NCBI RefSeq assembly: GCF_002090075.1
Contig: NZ_BBRI01000003.1
Coordinates: 310,001 to 374,000, forward strand
DNA length: 64,000 bases
Source: Demequina sp. NBRC 110052
GTDB lineage: Bacteria > Actinomycetota > Actinomycetes > Actinomycetales > Demequinaceae
Reading direction: 5' to 3'
This document shows, piece by piece, positions 43,850-52,174 of this stretch. Below the pieces are notes generated by a model. That model was not told the DNA's origin, made no database searches, and saw nothing but the letters and a program-made list of their open reading frames with translations. Each line of letters starts with the position of its first letter. The first letter of the stretch is position 1. Made by a program: the position numbers and the translations under genes.

Positions 43850-46162
43850 TCAGCGGGCGTCGTGCCAGGCGAAGAACTCCTCGGCGTCGATCACGGGCTT
43901 TCCCCACTCCGCGGCTCTCTTCGCCTTCCCCGACTGCGTGCCGCGCTGAGCCACCACGAGCACGTCGGTGCGGGTCTTCGTGACGCTCGCGACGGGCACG
44001 AGTCCCTTCGCCGCGGCGAGCCTCATCATCTCCTCGCGCTCCACTACGCCACGGGTGGCGTGCAGGACGGTGCCGGTGAAGCACACGCGAGCGCCCTCGA
44101 CCAGCACCTCCGCTGGTCGCAGGGGCGCCTCAAGCACGAAGTCGGGGGGAAGGATCTCCACGCCGTAGTGCCGCTCGGCCTCGCGAAGCCGCTCGACCAC
44201 GTCCGCATCCCGATCGACGACGCGGCTCCACGCCCGCGCAAGCAGATCGCCGAGCACCGCCGCCGGGTCGTCCTGAGCGGACAGGTTCCCACCCACCACG
44301 AAGCCCGACGCAGTCGCCGCCGACCCCGTCGCTCGCGGCTGCAGGTAGCCGCGCCCACGCGGCCACGCGGCGAACGGCTCCCCGGCGCTCACGGGAGCCC
44401 GCCCGACGCGGGAGACCCATCGCTCTCCCGCGTCACGGAGCGCTCGGGCACGGGTGAGCGCCTCGGGCGCTTGCAGCGCCTTCCGTTCGTTCGCGTCCAC
44501 CTCCGTGGCCGGCAGCTCGACGCCGAGCGCCATCGGCTCCACGACACCGCAGCGCTTGAGCTCGAAGTCGATCCAGCTGAGCGTCTGATCGATCCCCACG
44601 CCGATCGGCACGCGCCCCGCCAGCAGCGGCGAGAGGCACGCCCACGCCTCCGCGAGCACAGGGGCGAGCTGAACGTCGCGAGTCGTGAGCCCGAACTCGG
44701 TCTGCGCCCCGTACAGGTCGCTCGTAGGGTTCACCACGGTCGTCGCCTCGTCGCCGTCGTCCGTGACGACGGCGATCTCGACGGGCCGAGGTCGGTACCT
44801 GTCGCCCACGGTGCCCACCGTGGAGGCGGACAGGTACACGCGCCCGGCCACCGCGTCGGGCGCGTGCGACGAGCTGAGGAAGCGTCGGATGCGGCCATCA
44901 GTCTTGAGGTCACGCGGAAGCACGTCGCGCTTGAGCACCAGTCCCTCGAGGCTCGTGCAACGGCTCAACGCCACGTACAGCTGTCCGTTCGCGAACGTGC
45001 CGCCGGTGAGATCCACGACCACGCGGTGCAGGGTCTGGCCCTGCGACTTGTGAATGGTGATCGCCCACGCGAGCTTCATGGGCAGCTGCGTGAACGTGCC
45101 CACCACGCGCCGCTCGAGCGAGCCGCCGCTCATCACTGGCCGGGTGATCTCCCACGTGTGGGGGCGGACGTGCACACTGACGCCCTCGCGGAGGCCCACC
45201 GTCACGACAGGGCCATCCCTGTCACGCCCCAGTTCGACCACACGTCCGAGCGTGCCGTTCGCCCATCGGTCCCCTGGGTCGTTGTTGAGCAGCATCACTT
45301 GGGCTCCGACCGCGAGGTCCAGGTGCTGCTCGGCGGGGAGCTCGAAGCCGTCGGTGTCGCCGGCGAGTTCCGCGGGATAGGTGCGCACGGGCGCCGGAAG
45401 GCGCTCGAGCTGATGTCGGTTGCGCGCGCCGACGATGCGGTTGGTGGTGGCGAGGGTCAGCCAGAACTCGTCCTCGGGCGGCTCGAACCCAGGGTCCGTC
45501 CTGGTGTTGAGCACGGCGCGCGCGTCGTCGAGCAGGGCGCCCTCGCGCACGGCGTTGAGGATGTCCACGAGCCCGGTGTCGCCGATCTGCCGGAACACCG
45601 TGGTCAGCTCCACCATCGCGAACCGCTCCGGATCGAAGTGCCGGGCCGAGAAGAAGTAGGGAGTGCCATAGCGCTCGTCGAAGTAGTCCACTTCGTCGTC
45701 GCGCACGACGGGCGGCAACTGGTGCAGGTCGCCCACGAGCACCACCTGGACCCCGCCGAACGGGACGCCGTGCTGGGGTCCGAAGCGCTCGAGCGCGGCT
45801 GCAAGCGCGTCGAAGAGGTCGGCCCTCACCATCGACGCCTCGTCCACGATCAGGGTGTCGAGGTTCGCGAGGGTCTCGGCGAAGCGGCGCGGGAAGTAGC
45901 CGGGACCCCGCACGGTCTCCTCAGTGACGCCCATCGGGAAGGAGAAGAGGCGGTGGATCGTGTAGCCGTCCACGTTGAGCGCGGCGATGCCGGTGGGCGC
46001 CACCGTGATGGCGCGCCGCCCCGTAGTCGCGAGGAAGTGGCGGATCAGCGTGGACTTTCCCGTGCCTGCCCGGCCGGTGAGGAACATGTTCGCGCCCTCG
46101 TCGAGCAGAGTGAGGGCGCGCTCGAAGTCCTCGGTGAAGGTGAGCTCTGAGGTGGCGGTCAT
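43850..46162 (-). CDS. Pif1-like SF1 helicase with degenerate DnaQ-like domain and BRCT domain
   Basis: A 770-residue protein. Residues 1-430 are a Pif1/RecD2-type 5'-3' helicase: Walker A LTGRAGTGKSTLI (30-40), TIVDEAS-type LIVDEASMVR (104-112), VGDLHQLPP (143-151), TTVFRQ, and motif VI region AITIHKSQGQTLHRVVVDL and LYVALSRCTSLEGLVL. Residues about 440-540 align by pattern with a DEDDh exonuclease, but the DxE motif is SAS and the HNxxFD motif is replaced by GVGIDQTLSWIDFEL, so it should be inactive. Residues 688-768 are a BRCT domain (GARVCFTGTVLHATRGVVEREEMMRLAAAKG). Likely role in DNA repair or replication. Confidence 0.88.
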   Translation of the reverse strand: MTATSELTFTEDFERALTLLDEGANMFLTGRAGTGKSTLIRHFLATTGRRAITVAPTGIAALNVDGYTIHRLFSFPMGVTEETVRGPGYFPRRFAETLANLDTLIVDEASMVRADLFDALAAALERFGPQHGVPFGGVQVVLVGDLHQLPPVVRDDEVDYFDERYGTPYFFSARHFDPERFAMVELTTVFRQIGDTGLVDILNAVREGALLDDARAVLNTRTDPGFEPPEDEFWLTLATTNRIVGARNRHQLERLPAPVRTYPAELAGDTDGFELPAEQHLDLAVGAQVMLLNNDPGDRWANGTLGRVVELGRDRDGPVVTVGLREGVSVHVRPHTWEITRPVMSGGSLERRVVGTFTQLPMKLAWAITIHKSQGQTLHRVVVDLTGGTFANGQLYVALSRCTSLEGLVLKRDVLPRDLKTDGRIRRFLSSSHAPDAVAGRVYLSASTVGTVGDRYRPRPVEIAVVTDDGDEATTVVNPTSDLYGAQTEFGLTTRDVQLAPVLAEAWACLSPLLAGRVPIGVGIDQTLSWIDFELKRCGVVEPMALGVELPATEVDANERKALQAPEALTRARALRDAGERWVSRVGRAPVSAGEPFAAWPRGRGYLQPRATGSAATASGFVVGGNLSAQDDPAAVLGDLLARAWSRVVDRDADVVERLREAERHYGVEILPPDFVLEAPLRPAEVLVEGARVCFTGTVLHATRGVVEREEMMRLAAAKGLVPVASVTKTRTDVLVVAQRGTQSGKAKRAAEWGKPVIDAEEFFAWHDAR

Positions 46163-46261
46163 GCCACCCACCCGCCGTGTTCGATGCGCACAGACTGGAC
46201 GATAGCGTCCGCCACCCACGTGGAGCCGATTCGAGGCCCGGCATCGCCGCGCTCCCAGGAG

Positions 46262-46267
46262 TAGAGT
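46262..46267 (+). promoter_or_regulatory. -10 element of a probable leaderless TetR mRNA
   Basis: TAGAGT ends nine bases before the ATG at 46277 and no Shine-Dalgarno is present, consistent with transcription starting at or very near the start codon. Confidence 0.35.
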
Positions 46268-46276
46268 GCGGCTCCT

Positions 46277-46957
46277 ATGAGTGGGAAGAGGGCGCCGCGC
46301 CCGGAGATCGCGCGCAGCATCCGGCAGCTTCTCGACGCCGCCGAGCGCCTCTTCGAGCTCCAGGGCCTCGAGTTCTCGCTCAACGAGCTCGCGCACGAGG
46401 CCGGGCTCGGGGTTGCCACCTGCTATCGCCGCTTCCAGTCGCACGACGACGTTGTGCGCGCGCTGCACGGCCGGGCGCACGAGGCGTTCACCGCAATCTT
46501 CGACGAGCTCGACGCCGAGGTGGCCGACGGCGCTGACGGCTGGAGCACGATCACCGGATATCTGGAGCGCGCCGTCGCCACCAACAACGCACACCCGATC
46601 TTCGCGGCGACCGCCCGCCGCATGGCGCGCATCGAGCCGGGCTCGACCGCGGGCGAGGACCTGGTGCTGCGGCTCGCCGCGCACGTCGCGCGCGCGCAGG
46701 CCGAGGGCTCGCTGAGGACGGACGTCACGGCGATCGACCTCATGACACTCATGACGGAGCTCGGCGTCCTCACGGTGTTCCCCGAGCCGGCCCGCAGCGC
46801 CATGTCAGTGCGCCAGCTGCAGATCATGCTCGCTGGACTGCGTGCGGAGTCGCAGCGGTTCGGCGACCTGGGCCGCGACCCGGTGGAAGGGATCGCGCAC
46901 CTCAGGGCCCTCGCGACGGCGCTGCCCTCGGTCGGCCGGTCCGACTCGGGCGCCTAG
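46277..46957 (+). CDS. TetR-family transcriptional regulator
   Basis: A 226-residue regulator with N-terminal HTH (IRQLLDAAERLFELQGLEFSLNELAHEAGLGVATCYRRFQSHDDVVRAL) and a long helical ligand domain. It is divergent from the helicase gene with 114 bases between them, but a regulatory link to a helicase is not required; TetR genes often act elsewhere. Ligand and targets unknown. Ends in front of a terminator and tRNA-Ala. Confidence 0.88.
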   Translation: MSGKRAPRPEIARSIRQLLDAAERLFELQGLEFSLNELAHEAGLGVATCYRRFQSHDDVVRALHGRAHEAFTAIFDELDAEVADGADGWSTITGYLERAVATNNAHPIFAATARRMARIEPGSTAGEDLVLRLAAHVARAQAEGSLRTDVTAIDLMTLMTELGVLTVFPEPARSAMSVRQLQIMLAGLRAESQRFGDLGRDPVEGIAHLRALATALPSVGRSDSGA

Positions 46958-47010
46958 CGGGGCGGCCGCTTCGCGACCAGGCCGTGACTCACCTGGCCAG
47001 TCAAGAAGAA

Positions 47011-47038
47011 AAGGACCCCGCCTGGCGGCGAGGTCCTT
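47011..47038. terminator. Hairpin between TetR and tRNA-Ala
   Basis: AAGGACC (47011-47017) pairs with GGTCCTT (47032-47038), with inner CCGCC/GGCGG. It is 53 bases after the TetR stop, is preceded by an A-rich run (GAAGAAAAGG), and the tRNA approaches from the other side, so it may work in both directions. Confidence 0.7.
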
Positions 47039-47045
47039 CGTGTGG

Positions 47046-47118
47046 TGGAGCTGAGGGGAATCGAACCCCTGACCTTCTCATTGCGAACGAGACGCGCTAC
47101 CAACTGCGCCACAGCCCC
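47046..47118 (-). tRNA. tRNA-Ala (anticodon CGC)
   Basis: Minus-strand 73-base cloverleaf with acceptor GGGGCTG/CAGCTCC containing the G3-U70 pair that identifies alanine tRNAs, anticodon stem TCTCG/TGAGA around TTCGCAA (anticodon CGC, reading GCG), T-arm AGGGG-TTCGATT-CCCCT, discriminator A. CCA is not encoded. Confidence 0.95.
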
Positions 47119-47200
47119 TTCGCCCCTTAGCGAGGCGGGTAACAGGATAGCACCGCCCGCGCGTGCAAGTCACACCGCTCTCGCGTGCGCGCCCGGCACA

Positions 47201-47237
47201 GCGAAGGCCCGCCAGGGCGTGCCTGGCGGGCCTTCGC
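47201..47237 (-). terminator. 16-pair hairpin terminator after the FKBP gene
   Basis: GCGAAGGCCCGCCAGG (47201-47216) and CCTGGCGGGCCTTCGC (47222-47237) are exact inverted repeats around a five-base loop, 23 bases after the FKBP stop. A very stable terminator-like structure. Confidence 0.85.
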
Positions 47238-47260
47238 ACGAGCCGCGCTGCGGCTGAGTG

Positions 47261-48205
47261 CTACTGCGCGGCGAGGATGTCCACCACGAACACGAGCGTG
47301 GACCCTGCGGGGATGGTGCCGCTGTCCGCGTCGCCGTAGCCGAGCTCCGGCGGAACCACGAGAAGGACCTGCGACCCGACAGTCTTGCCGACGAGCCCCT
47401 GGACCCATCCGTCGATGAGCGATCCGGTCGCGAGCGTGAAGGTGGAGCCTGCGCCCCGCTCCCACGACGAGTCGAAGACGTCGCCGTCCCACAGCCAGCC
47501 GGTGTAGTGCACGGTCACCTGGTCGCCCTCAGCGACCACGGCGCCGTCGCCGGTGATGAGGTCCTGCGCGACGAGCTCGGTGGGCTTGTCGCCTGCGGCG
47601 TCGAACGACACCGTCGGCTCGCCGGTCGCGTCGTCGAGCGTCACTGCGGGCAGCCCCTCGACGGGGTCGACGGCGGTGCCCTCGGCGCGGTCGAGCACCT
47701 CGGTCACGGCCTCGACGGTGACGGCCATGATGAGCGCGCTGCCGTCAGAGGTGTCGAACGTGCCGTAGAGCAGCTGCGCACCCTCGTGCACCCCGAGGAG
47801 CGTCGAGTACAGGTTCGGGTCGACGGCGCCCTCGGTCATCGTGATGCCCTCGGTGTAGCCGTCGTCGTAGGACGAGTAGTACACGGAGCCGTCGGTGCCC
47901 GAGTAGATGATGTACGAGACGGTCACGACGGTGCCCTCGGTGGCCTCGGCCCCGTCGCCGTCCGCGACGAGCACGGCGCCCGTGTCGGCGAACGTCACAC
48001 CGGGCTCGAACTCAAGCTCCGCGATGCCGTCCTTGCCCTCGTTCCAGGCGACGGACTGCAGGAACTCGACCGTGGCGGCCGACTCCTCGGACGTGGTGGA
48101 CGTAGGCGAGGCCGTGGGCTCGGCGTCGGACGTCTGGCTGCAGGCGCTGAGGCCGAGCGCGAGCGCTGTGGCCGCGGCGACGGCTGCGGTGATGCGGGTC
48201 TTCAC
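47261..48205 (-). CDS. Tandem FKBP-type peptidyl-prolyl isomerase lipoprotein
   Basis: A secreted 314-residue folding helper. The N-terminus VKTRITAAVAAATALALGLSACSQ is a lipoprotein signal with lipobox GLSAC, followed by a Ser/Thr spacer. A first FKBP-like domain (about residues 75-175, VVTVSYIIYSGTDGSVYYSSYDDG) lacks several isomerase residues; the second (about 210-314) is canonical: VTVHYTGWLWDGDVFDSSWERGAG, VGSQVLLVVPPELGYGDADSGTIPAGSTLVFVVDILAA. GGAGAAG precedes GTG 48205. Confidence 0.92.
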   Translation of the reverse strand: MKTRITAAVAAATALALGLSACSQTSDAEPTASPTSTTSEESAATVEFLQSVAWNEGKDGIAELEFEPGVTFADTGAVLVADGDGAEATEGTVVTVSYIIYSGTDGSVYYSSYDDGYTEGITMTEGAVDPNLYSTLLGVHEGAQLLYGTFDTSDGSALIMAVTVEAVTEVLDRAEGTAVDPVEGLPAVTLDDATGEPTVSFDAAGDKPTELVAQDLITGDGAVVAEGDQVTVHYTGWLWDGDVFDSSWERGAGSTFTLATGSLIDGWVQGLVGKTVGSQVLLVVPPELGYGDADSGTIPAGSTLVFVVDILAAQ

Positions 48206-48470
48206 GTGATCTTCTCCGTGGTCGGTTGCGAGTGCGGGCCTGTCACTGCGGCGCAACGCGCTCCAGACCGGAATCCAGGGTACGCGCCCGCCGCCCGGGT
48301 GCGTGACGGCCGTCCCCCACACAACCCTTGGGGAGTGCCGAAGGTTCCCCAGAATGTGTTTCATTTCCGTCACGGCGTGGAAACCTCCCGTCAATGCGGT
48401 CCCTTTACCGTGTCTTTGACAGAAGCGGGATCGCCGACCCCGCTCGAAGCCGCCGGAAGGAGGTGGCCTG

Positions 48471-50675
48471 TTGTTGGAGCACGTGGACCCGTTCAACGGG
48501 ACAGAGGTCACCGACCTGCCCGCACCCAGCCGCCTGGCGGCCACCTGGTGGTGGCCCAAGCCGCAGGTCGGCAACACGCATCCCGGCGCATGTCACCCGC
48601 TCGGCATGGTGAGCGCGTGCGCATACTCCGGCGCCTACCCCACCGGCTACGGGCTGTACGACCTCAGCACTGAGGGCGTGCCCGAGCGGATCCACGACAG
48701 CTACGTCGCCTCGGGCTTCACGCACTTCCAGCAGTCCGGCACGGGCGCGATCCGCAAGTACTACAACTACTTCCGCGTCACCCCGATGCTCGAGCCGCTC
48801 GACGGCCTCGGCAAGGACTTCGCGCTCACTGAGGAGGAGGCCTCACCCGGCTACTACGCGGCGACGCTCGACAACGGCGTGCGGGCCGAGCTGACGGTGG
48901 GACCCAAGTCGGCCGTGCATCGCTACACGTTCCCGCAGCACAAGGACGCGCGCGTCGTCGTCGACCTCTCGATGGGCGGACTGTCGATCCCCTACTCGGC
49001 CACGACACCCCTGCGCGCCTACCTCGAGACGATCGCGCCGGGCAAGGCGCAGGGCACGATCGTGGTGGAGGGTGCACCACTGTCGATCTACCTCGAGTGC
49101 GACGCACCGTCATGGCGTCAGATGCTCTGGTACGACCGTCGGCTCATGCCCGCCGGCGCGCGGCTCGACCTGGACCATATCCGGCCGACGACGCTGCGTC
49201 CCTTCGGCCTCATGTGGGCTGGGCCCTCGCTCGCCGGGCAGACGGTGGAGCTTCGCATGGGCTTCTCACTCCGAGGCGTCGAGCAGGCGCGCGAGAACCT
49301 GCGCCGCGACGTCGGCACCGGGACCGCGCGCTTCGACAAGCGGCTCGCCTCGACCCGGTCGTCGTGGACCGACCTCATGGACTCGATCAAGGTCGAGTGC
49401 GACGACCCCGCGCGGCTCGAGGTGTTCTACACGGCGCTGTACCACTCGCTCATCAAGCCATGCTTCGCGCGAGACGAGTCTCCGTTCTGGCCCGCGGACG
49501 GCCCCTTCGTGTTCGACATCTCGACCATGTGGGACATCTACCGCACGCAGCTGCCACTGCTCACCGCACTGCAGCCAGGCAAGGCCATCGACCTCGCCAA
49601 CGCGCTGCTGGCCATCTGCGAGCAGGAGGGCAACCTGCCCATCGGCTACCGCATGGCGCGCGGCTCAGACCGCTTCTCTCGCCAGGCCTCCGCGCTCGCC
49701 CACACGCTTCTCTCCGACCTGTGCCAGCTGGACATCCCCGGCATCGACTGGGACTGGGCGCTCGTCAACATGCAGGCCGACCTGCGCCGCACCTACGGCG
49801 AGGACTACCTGCTGACCGGCGTCGCGCACCCCATCTCGCACACCCTGGACCTCGCGTTCGGGTACTGGTGCACCGCGAAGGTCGCCGACCGTGTCGAGGA
49901 CTCCGCGCTGGTCCACGAGCTCGCCCCACTCGCCGAGGGATGGCGGAACGCGTTCGGAGACGACGGACTGCTACTCGACTCCAGCTACTACGAGGGCACG
50001 AAGCACAACTACTCGTTCCGCCTGGTGCACGACATGGCCGAGCGCATCGCCCTCGCGGGCGGCGACGACGCCTTCGTGGCGCTCCTCGACGCCTTCTTCG
50101 GCATTCACGCGCCTGCAGTCACGCAGCCCGGCGTGCGCCCGAGCAAGGCCGAGATGGACGAGGGCTACTCGCTCGGACGCTTCGAGGGCCTCAACAACGA
50201 GCCGGACATGGAGGCCCCCTGGGCCTACCACTACGCCGGCCGCCCCGACCGCACGGCCGAGGTGGTGCACGACATCGTGCACCAGCAGTTCGGCCGCGGC
50301 CGCGGCGGCCTGCCTGGCAACGACGACTCCGGGGGCCTCAGCTCCTGGTTCGTGTGGACCTGCCTGGGACTGTTCCCTGTCGCCGGCCAGAACCTGTTCC
50401 TTCTGCACCCGCCGGCCTTCGCGTCGGCATCGATCGCGATGTCGCGCGGCACGCTCGTCATCGAGACCGAGGGCTTCGTCGAGCCTGTGCCCGGCGGCCC
50501 AGTGCAGTACGTCCAGTCCGCGACGTTCGACGGGGAGCCCGTCACGTCGTACCTCTCGGGCTCCAGGGTGCACGCGGGCGGCACCCTGAGGCTCGTCCTC
50601 GGCGCCGAACCCGGCACCTGGGGCACCGAGACCCGCCCGCCGTCCCTTCCCGATCCCCTCACCCAGGTCCACTGA
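48471..50675 (+). CDS. Glycoside hydrolase family 92 alpha-mannosidase, cytoplasmic
   Basis: A 734-residue GH92 exo-alpha-mannosidase (calcium-dependent inverting enzyme). Family motifs: HPGACHPLGMVSACAYSG, ISTMWDIYRTQLPLL (usual WDTFRT), SYYEGTKHNYSF, LNNEPDMEAPWAYHYAG and the catalytic GGLPGNDDSGGLSSWFVW. It begins directly with VDPFNGT and has no signal peptide, unlike most GH92 enzymes, so it acts inside the cell. TTG 48471 has AAGGAGGT six bases upstream; a second TTG follows at once. The 265-base divergent gap upstream contains TTGACA (48416-48421) but no convincing -10. Linked to the GT4 gene 32 bases downstream. Confidence 0.9.
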   Translation: MLEHVDPFNGTEVTDLPAPSRLAATWWWPKPQVGNTHPGACHPLGMVSACAYSGAYPTGYGLYDLSTEGVPERIHDSYVASGFTHFQQSGTGAIRKYYNYFRVTPMLEPLDGLGKDFALTEEEASPGYYAATLDNGVRAELTVGPKSAVHRYTFPQHKDARVVVDLSMGGLSIPYSATTPLRAYLETIAPGKAQGTIVVEGAPLSIYLECDAPSWRQMLWYDRRLMPAGARLDLDHIRPTTLRPFGLMWAGPSLAGQTVELRMGFSLRGVEQARENLRRDVGTGTARFDKRLASTRSSWTDLMDSIKVECDDPARLEVFYTALYHSLIKPCFARDESPFWPADGPFVFDISTMWDIYRTQLPLLTALQPGKAIDLANALLAICEQEGNLPIGYRMARGSDRFSRQASALAHTLLSDLCQLDIPGIDWDWALVNMQADLRRTYGEDYLLTGVAHPISHTLDLAFGYWCTAKVADRVEDSALVHELAPLAEGWRNAFGDDGLLLDSSYYEGTKHNYSFRLVHDMAERIALAGGDDAFVALLDAFFGIHAPAVTQPGVRPSKAEMDEGYSLGRFEGLNNEPDMEAPWAYHYAGRPDRTAEVVHDIVHQQFGRGRGGLPGNDDSGGLSSWFVWTCLGLFPVAGQNLFLLHPPAFASASIAMSRGTLVIETEGFVEPVPGGPVQYVQSATFDGEPVTSYLSGSRVHAGGTLRLVLGAEPGTWGTETRPPSLPDPLTQVH

Positions 50676-50707
50676 GACCCTGCCCACCCCCACCCAAGGA
50701 GGCAGCC

Positions 50708-52021
50708 ATGAACGTCGAGATCAACCGACGCCTCGTCATCGTCGTCCGCGCGGATCCGGTGATCTGCGGTCATAGCGGCGAGGCCCGCAATCTCGCGGAG
50801 GTCGCGCTCACGCGGGGATTCGATGAGGTGCGCATCGTGACGTGGCCGCTGGATCGGCTCGAGGAATCGGGGCTCCCGCTCAAGCCCATGGAGACTGTGC
50901 TTCCGTACTCCCCCGGCATCACGGTCGAGCGTCCAGGCCCGGTGGGCGGCTACAAGATCCCCGACGGCCGCTACCTCGCCGGCATGGTGGGTCGCCTCGT
51001 CGAGCTCTTCACGGACGGCGTGCCGACCGTGTGCATGTCCCTGTATCTGCACCCGCACACGACGGCCGTGAGCGAGGCGCTGCGCGTGGCGCGCGCCACC
51101 GGCAAGCCTGTCAACGTCACGACGATCGCCGAGGCGGTCGGCTCCGACGTCACCGACGTGGTCCGGTCGGCGGTCGAGCACGGCGAGTTCGGTGCCGCCG
51201 CCGCAGTGCTCGCCAACTACCTCGAATCCGACCTGTGCGTGGCGGTCTCCGACTACACCAAGGAGGTCATCGTCGCCTCCGCGGCCGAGCTCGACGCGGT
51301 GTACGGCACGGCGTTCGCCGCGCGCTGCCAGGAGCGCGTCCAGATCTCGTACCCCGCGATCGACACCTCGGCATATGTGGGCCTCGATGCGCGCGACGGC
51401 GACCGCTACCTCGCGGAGCGCGGTCTCGCGCGCGGCAAGTACGTGCTGTACCTCTCGCGACTGCAGAAGGCCAAGGGGGTCGACGACCTGATCCGTGGGT
51501 TCGCCGCCGCAGAGGGCTGCCGCGACCAGACCCTCGTCATCGCAGGACGCGGGCCTGACCTCGAGCACTTCCAGTCGGTCGCCGAGCGCAGCTCCGCGAG
51601 CGGCAGGATCGTCTTCCTCACGGACGTGGGCGACGACGAGAAGCCCCATCTCATGGCGGGCTGCTCTGCCTACTGCCTGCCCTCGAAGCCGGCACCGGAG
51701 TTCACGGAGACCTTCGGCATCGCGCTCGTCGAGAAGATGCTCGCCGGCGGCGGCCCCGTCATCACGTGCGACACGGGCGGCATCCTCGAAGCCGTGGGCG
51801 ACACCGCCGTCGTGGTGCCCTCAGGCGATGCTTCGGCGATCACGGTGGCGCTCAACGCGTGCCTGGGCGGCATGGACGAGGACGACCGCGAGTGGTGGAC
51901 GGGCCGCGCGCTCGAGCACGCGATGCAGTTCGATCGCGTCAACGTCTTCGACCGACTGTTCGGAAGGCTCGCTGCGGCGCCCCCCGCGCTCATCGCGAAC
52001 GCGCACCGCATCGCGGTCTGA
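50708..52021 (+). CDS. Glycosyltransferase family 4 (GT-B fold)
   Basis: A 437-residue cytoplasmic GT4 enzyme. The N-terminal domain has IVVRADPVICGHSGEARNLAE, a glycine-poor variant of the usual acceptor loop; the C-terminal nucleotide-sugar domain has VLYLSRLQKAKGVDDLIRGFA, LVIAGRGPDLEHF and the EX7E motif in ETFGIALVEKMLAGG. Donor and acceptor are unknown. It follows the GH92 mannosidase with AAGGAGG before its ATG, so a mannosyl (or glucosyl) conjugate made by this protein and degraded by GH92 is plausible. No signal or membrane segment. Confidence 0.88.
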   Translation: MNVEINRRLVIVVRADPVICGHSGEARNLAEVALTRGFDEVRIVTWPLDRLEESGLPLKPMETVLPYSPGITVERPGPVGGYKIPDGRYLAGMVGRLVELFTDGVPTVCMSLYLHPHTTAVSEALRVARATGKPVNVTTIAEAVGSDVTDVVRSAVEHGEFGAAAAVLANYLESDLCVAVSDYTKEVIVASAAELDAVYGTAFAARCQERVQISYPAIDTSAYVGLDARDGDRYLAERGLARGKYVLYLSRLQKAKGVDDLIRGFAAAEGCRDQTLVIAGRGPDLEHFQSVAERSSASGRIVFLTDVGDDEKPHLMAGCSAYCLPSKPAPEFTETFGIALVEKMLAGGGPVITCDTGGILEAVGDTAVVVPSGDASAITVALNACLGGMDEDDREWWTGRALEHAMQFDRVNVFDRLFGRLAAAPPALIANAHRIAV

Positions 52022-52048
52022 CCTCGACGGCGGCAGGTGCACTGTCTG

Positions 52049-52131
52049 CACTCCCCGAAGTGACGGCCAGGCGAGGCATGTGTGGCTGCGACACGCAGCA
52101 ACAGGCGCCTTAGCCGTCACTTCGGGGAGTG
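52049..52131. repeat. 19-pair perfect inverted repeat with structured loop
   Basis: CACTCCCCGAAGTGACGGC (52049-52067) and its exact reverse complement (52113-52131) enclose a 45-base loop, which itself contains the hairpin GCTGCG-ACA-CGCAGC (52085-52099) and the palindrome AGGCGCCT. It stands between the convergent GT4 and membrane-protein genes. A bidirectional terminator is the dull reading; the size and nested folds also fit a small RNA or a miniature mobile element. No flanking direct repeat is evident. Confidence 0.7.
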
Positions 52132-52174
52132 GTGGCGCCACAGAGGCAATGGGGCAGGGCGCGGGGCGGCGAGC

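Noticed and set aside
42272-46150. A 1292-codon open frame on the + strand opposite the ligase and helicase genes
   Set aside because: Its translation is Arg/His/Glu-rich low-complexity sequence without motifs; it mirrors two genuine genes on the other strand, a common high-GC artefact.
43850-46162. The helicase as a phage-defence gene
   Set aside because: Neighbours are ordinary chromosomal genes, no defence partner or mobile element is present, and Pif1-BRCT proteins are widespread in actinobacteria.
49097-52021. A 974-codon frame containing the GT4 gene
   Set aside because: Only the part after 50708 is protein-like; the first 537 codons are an out-of-frame shadow of the GH92 gene.
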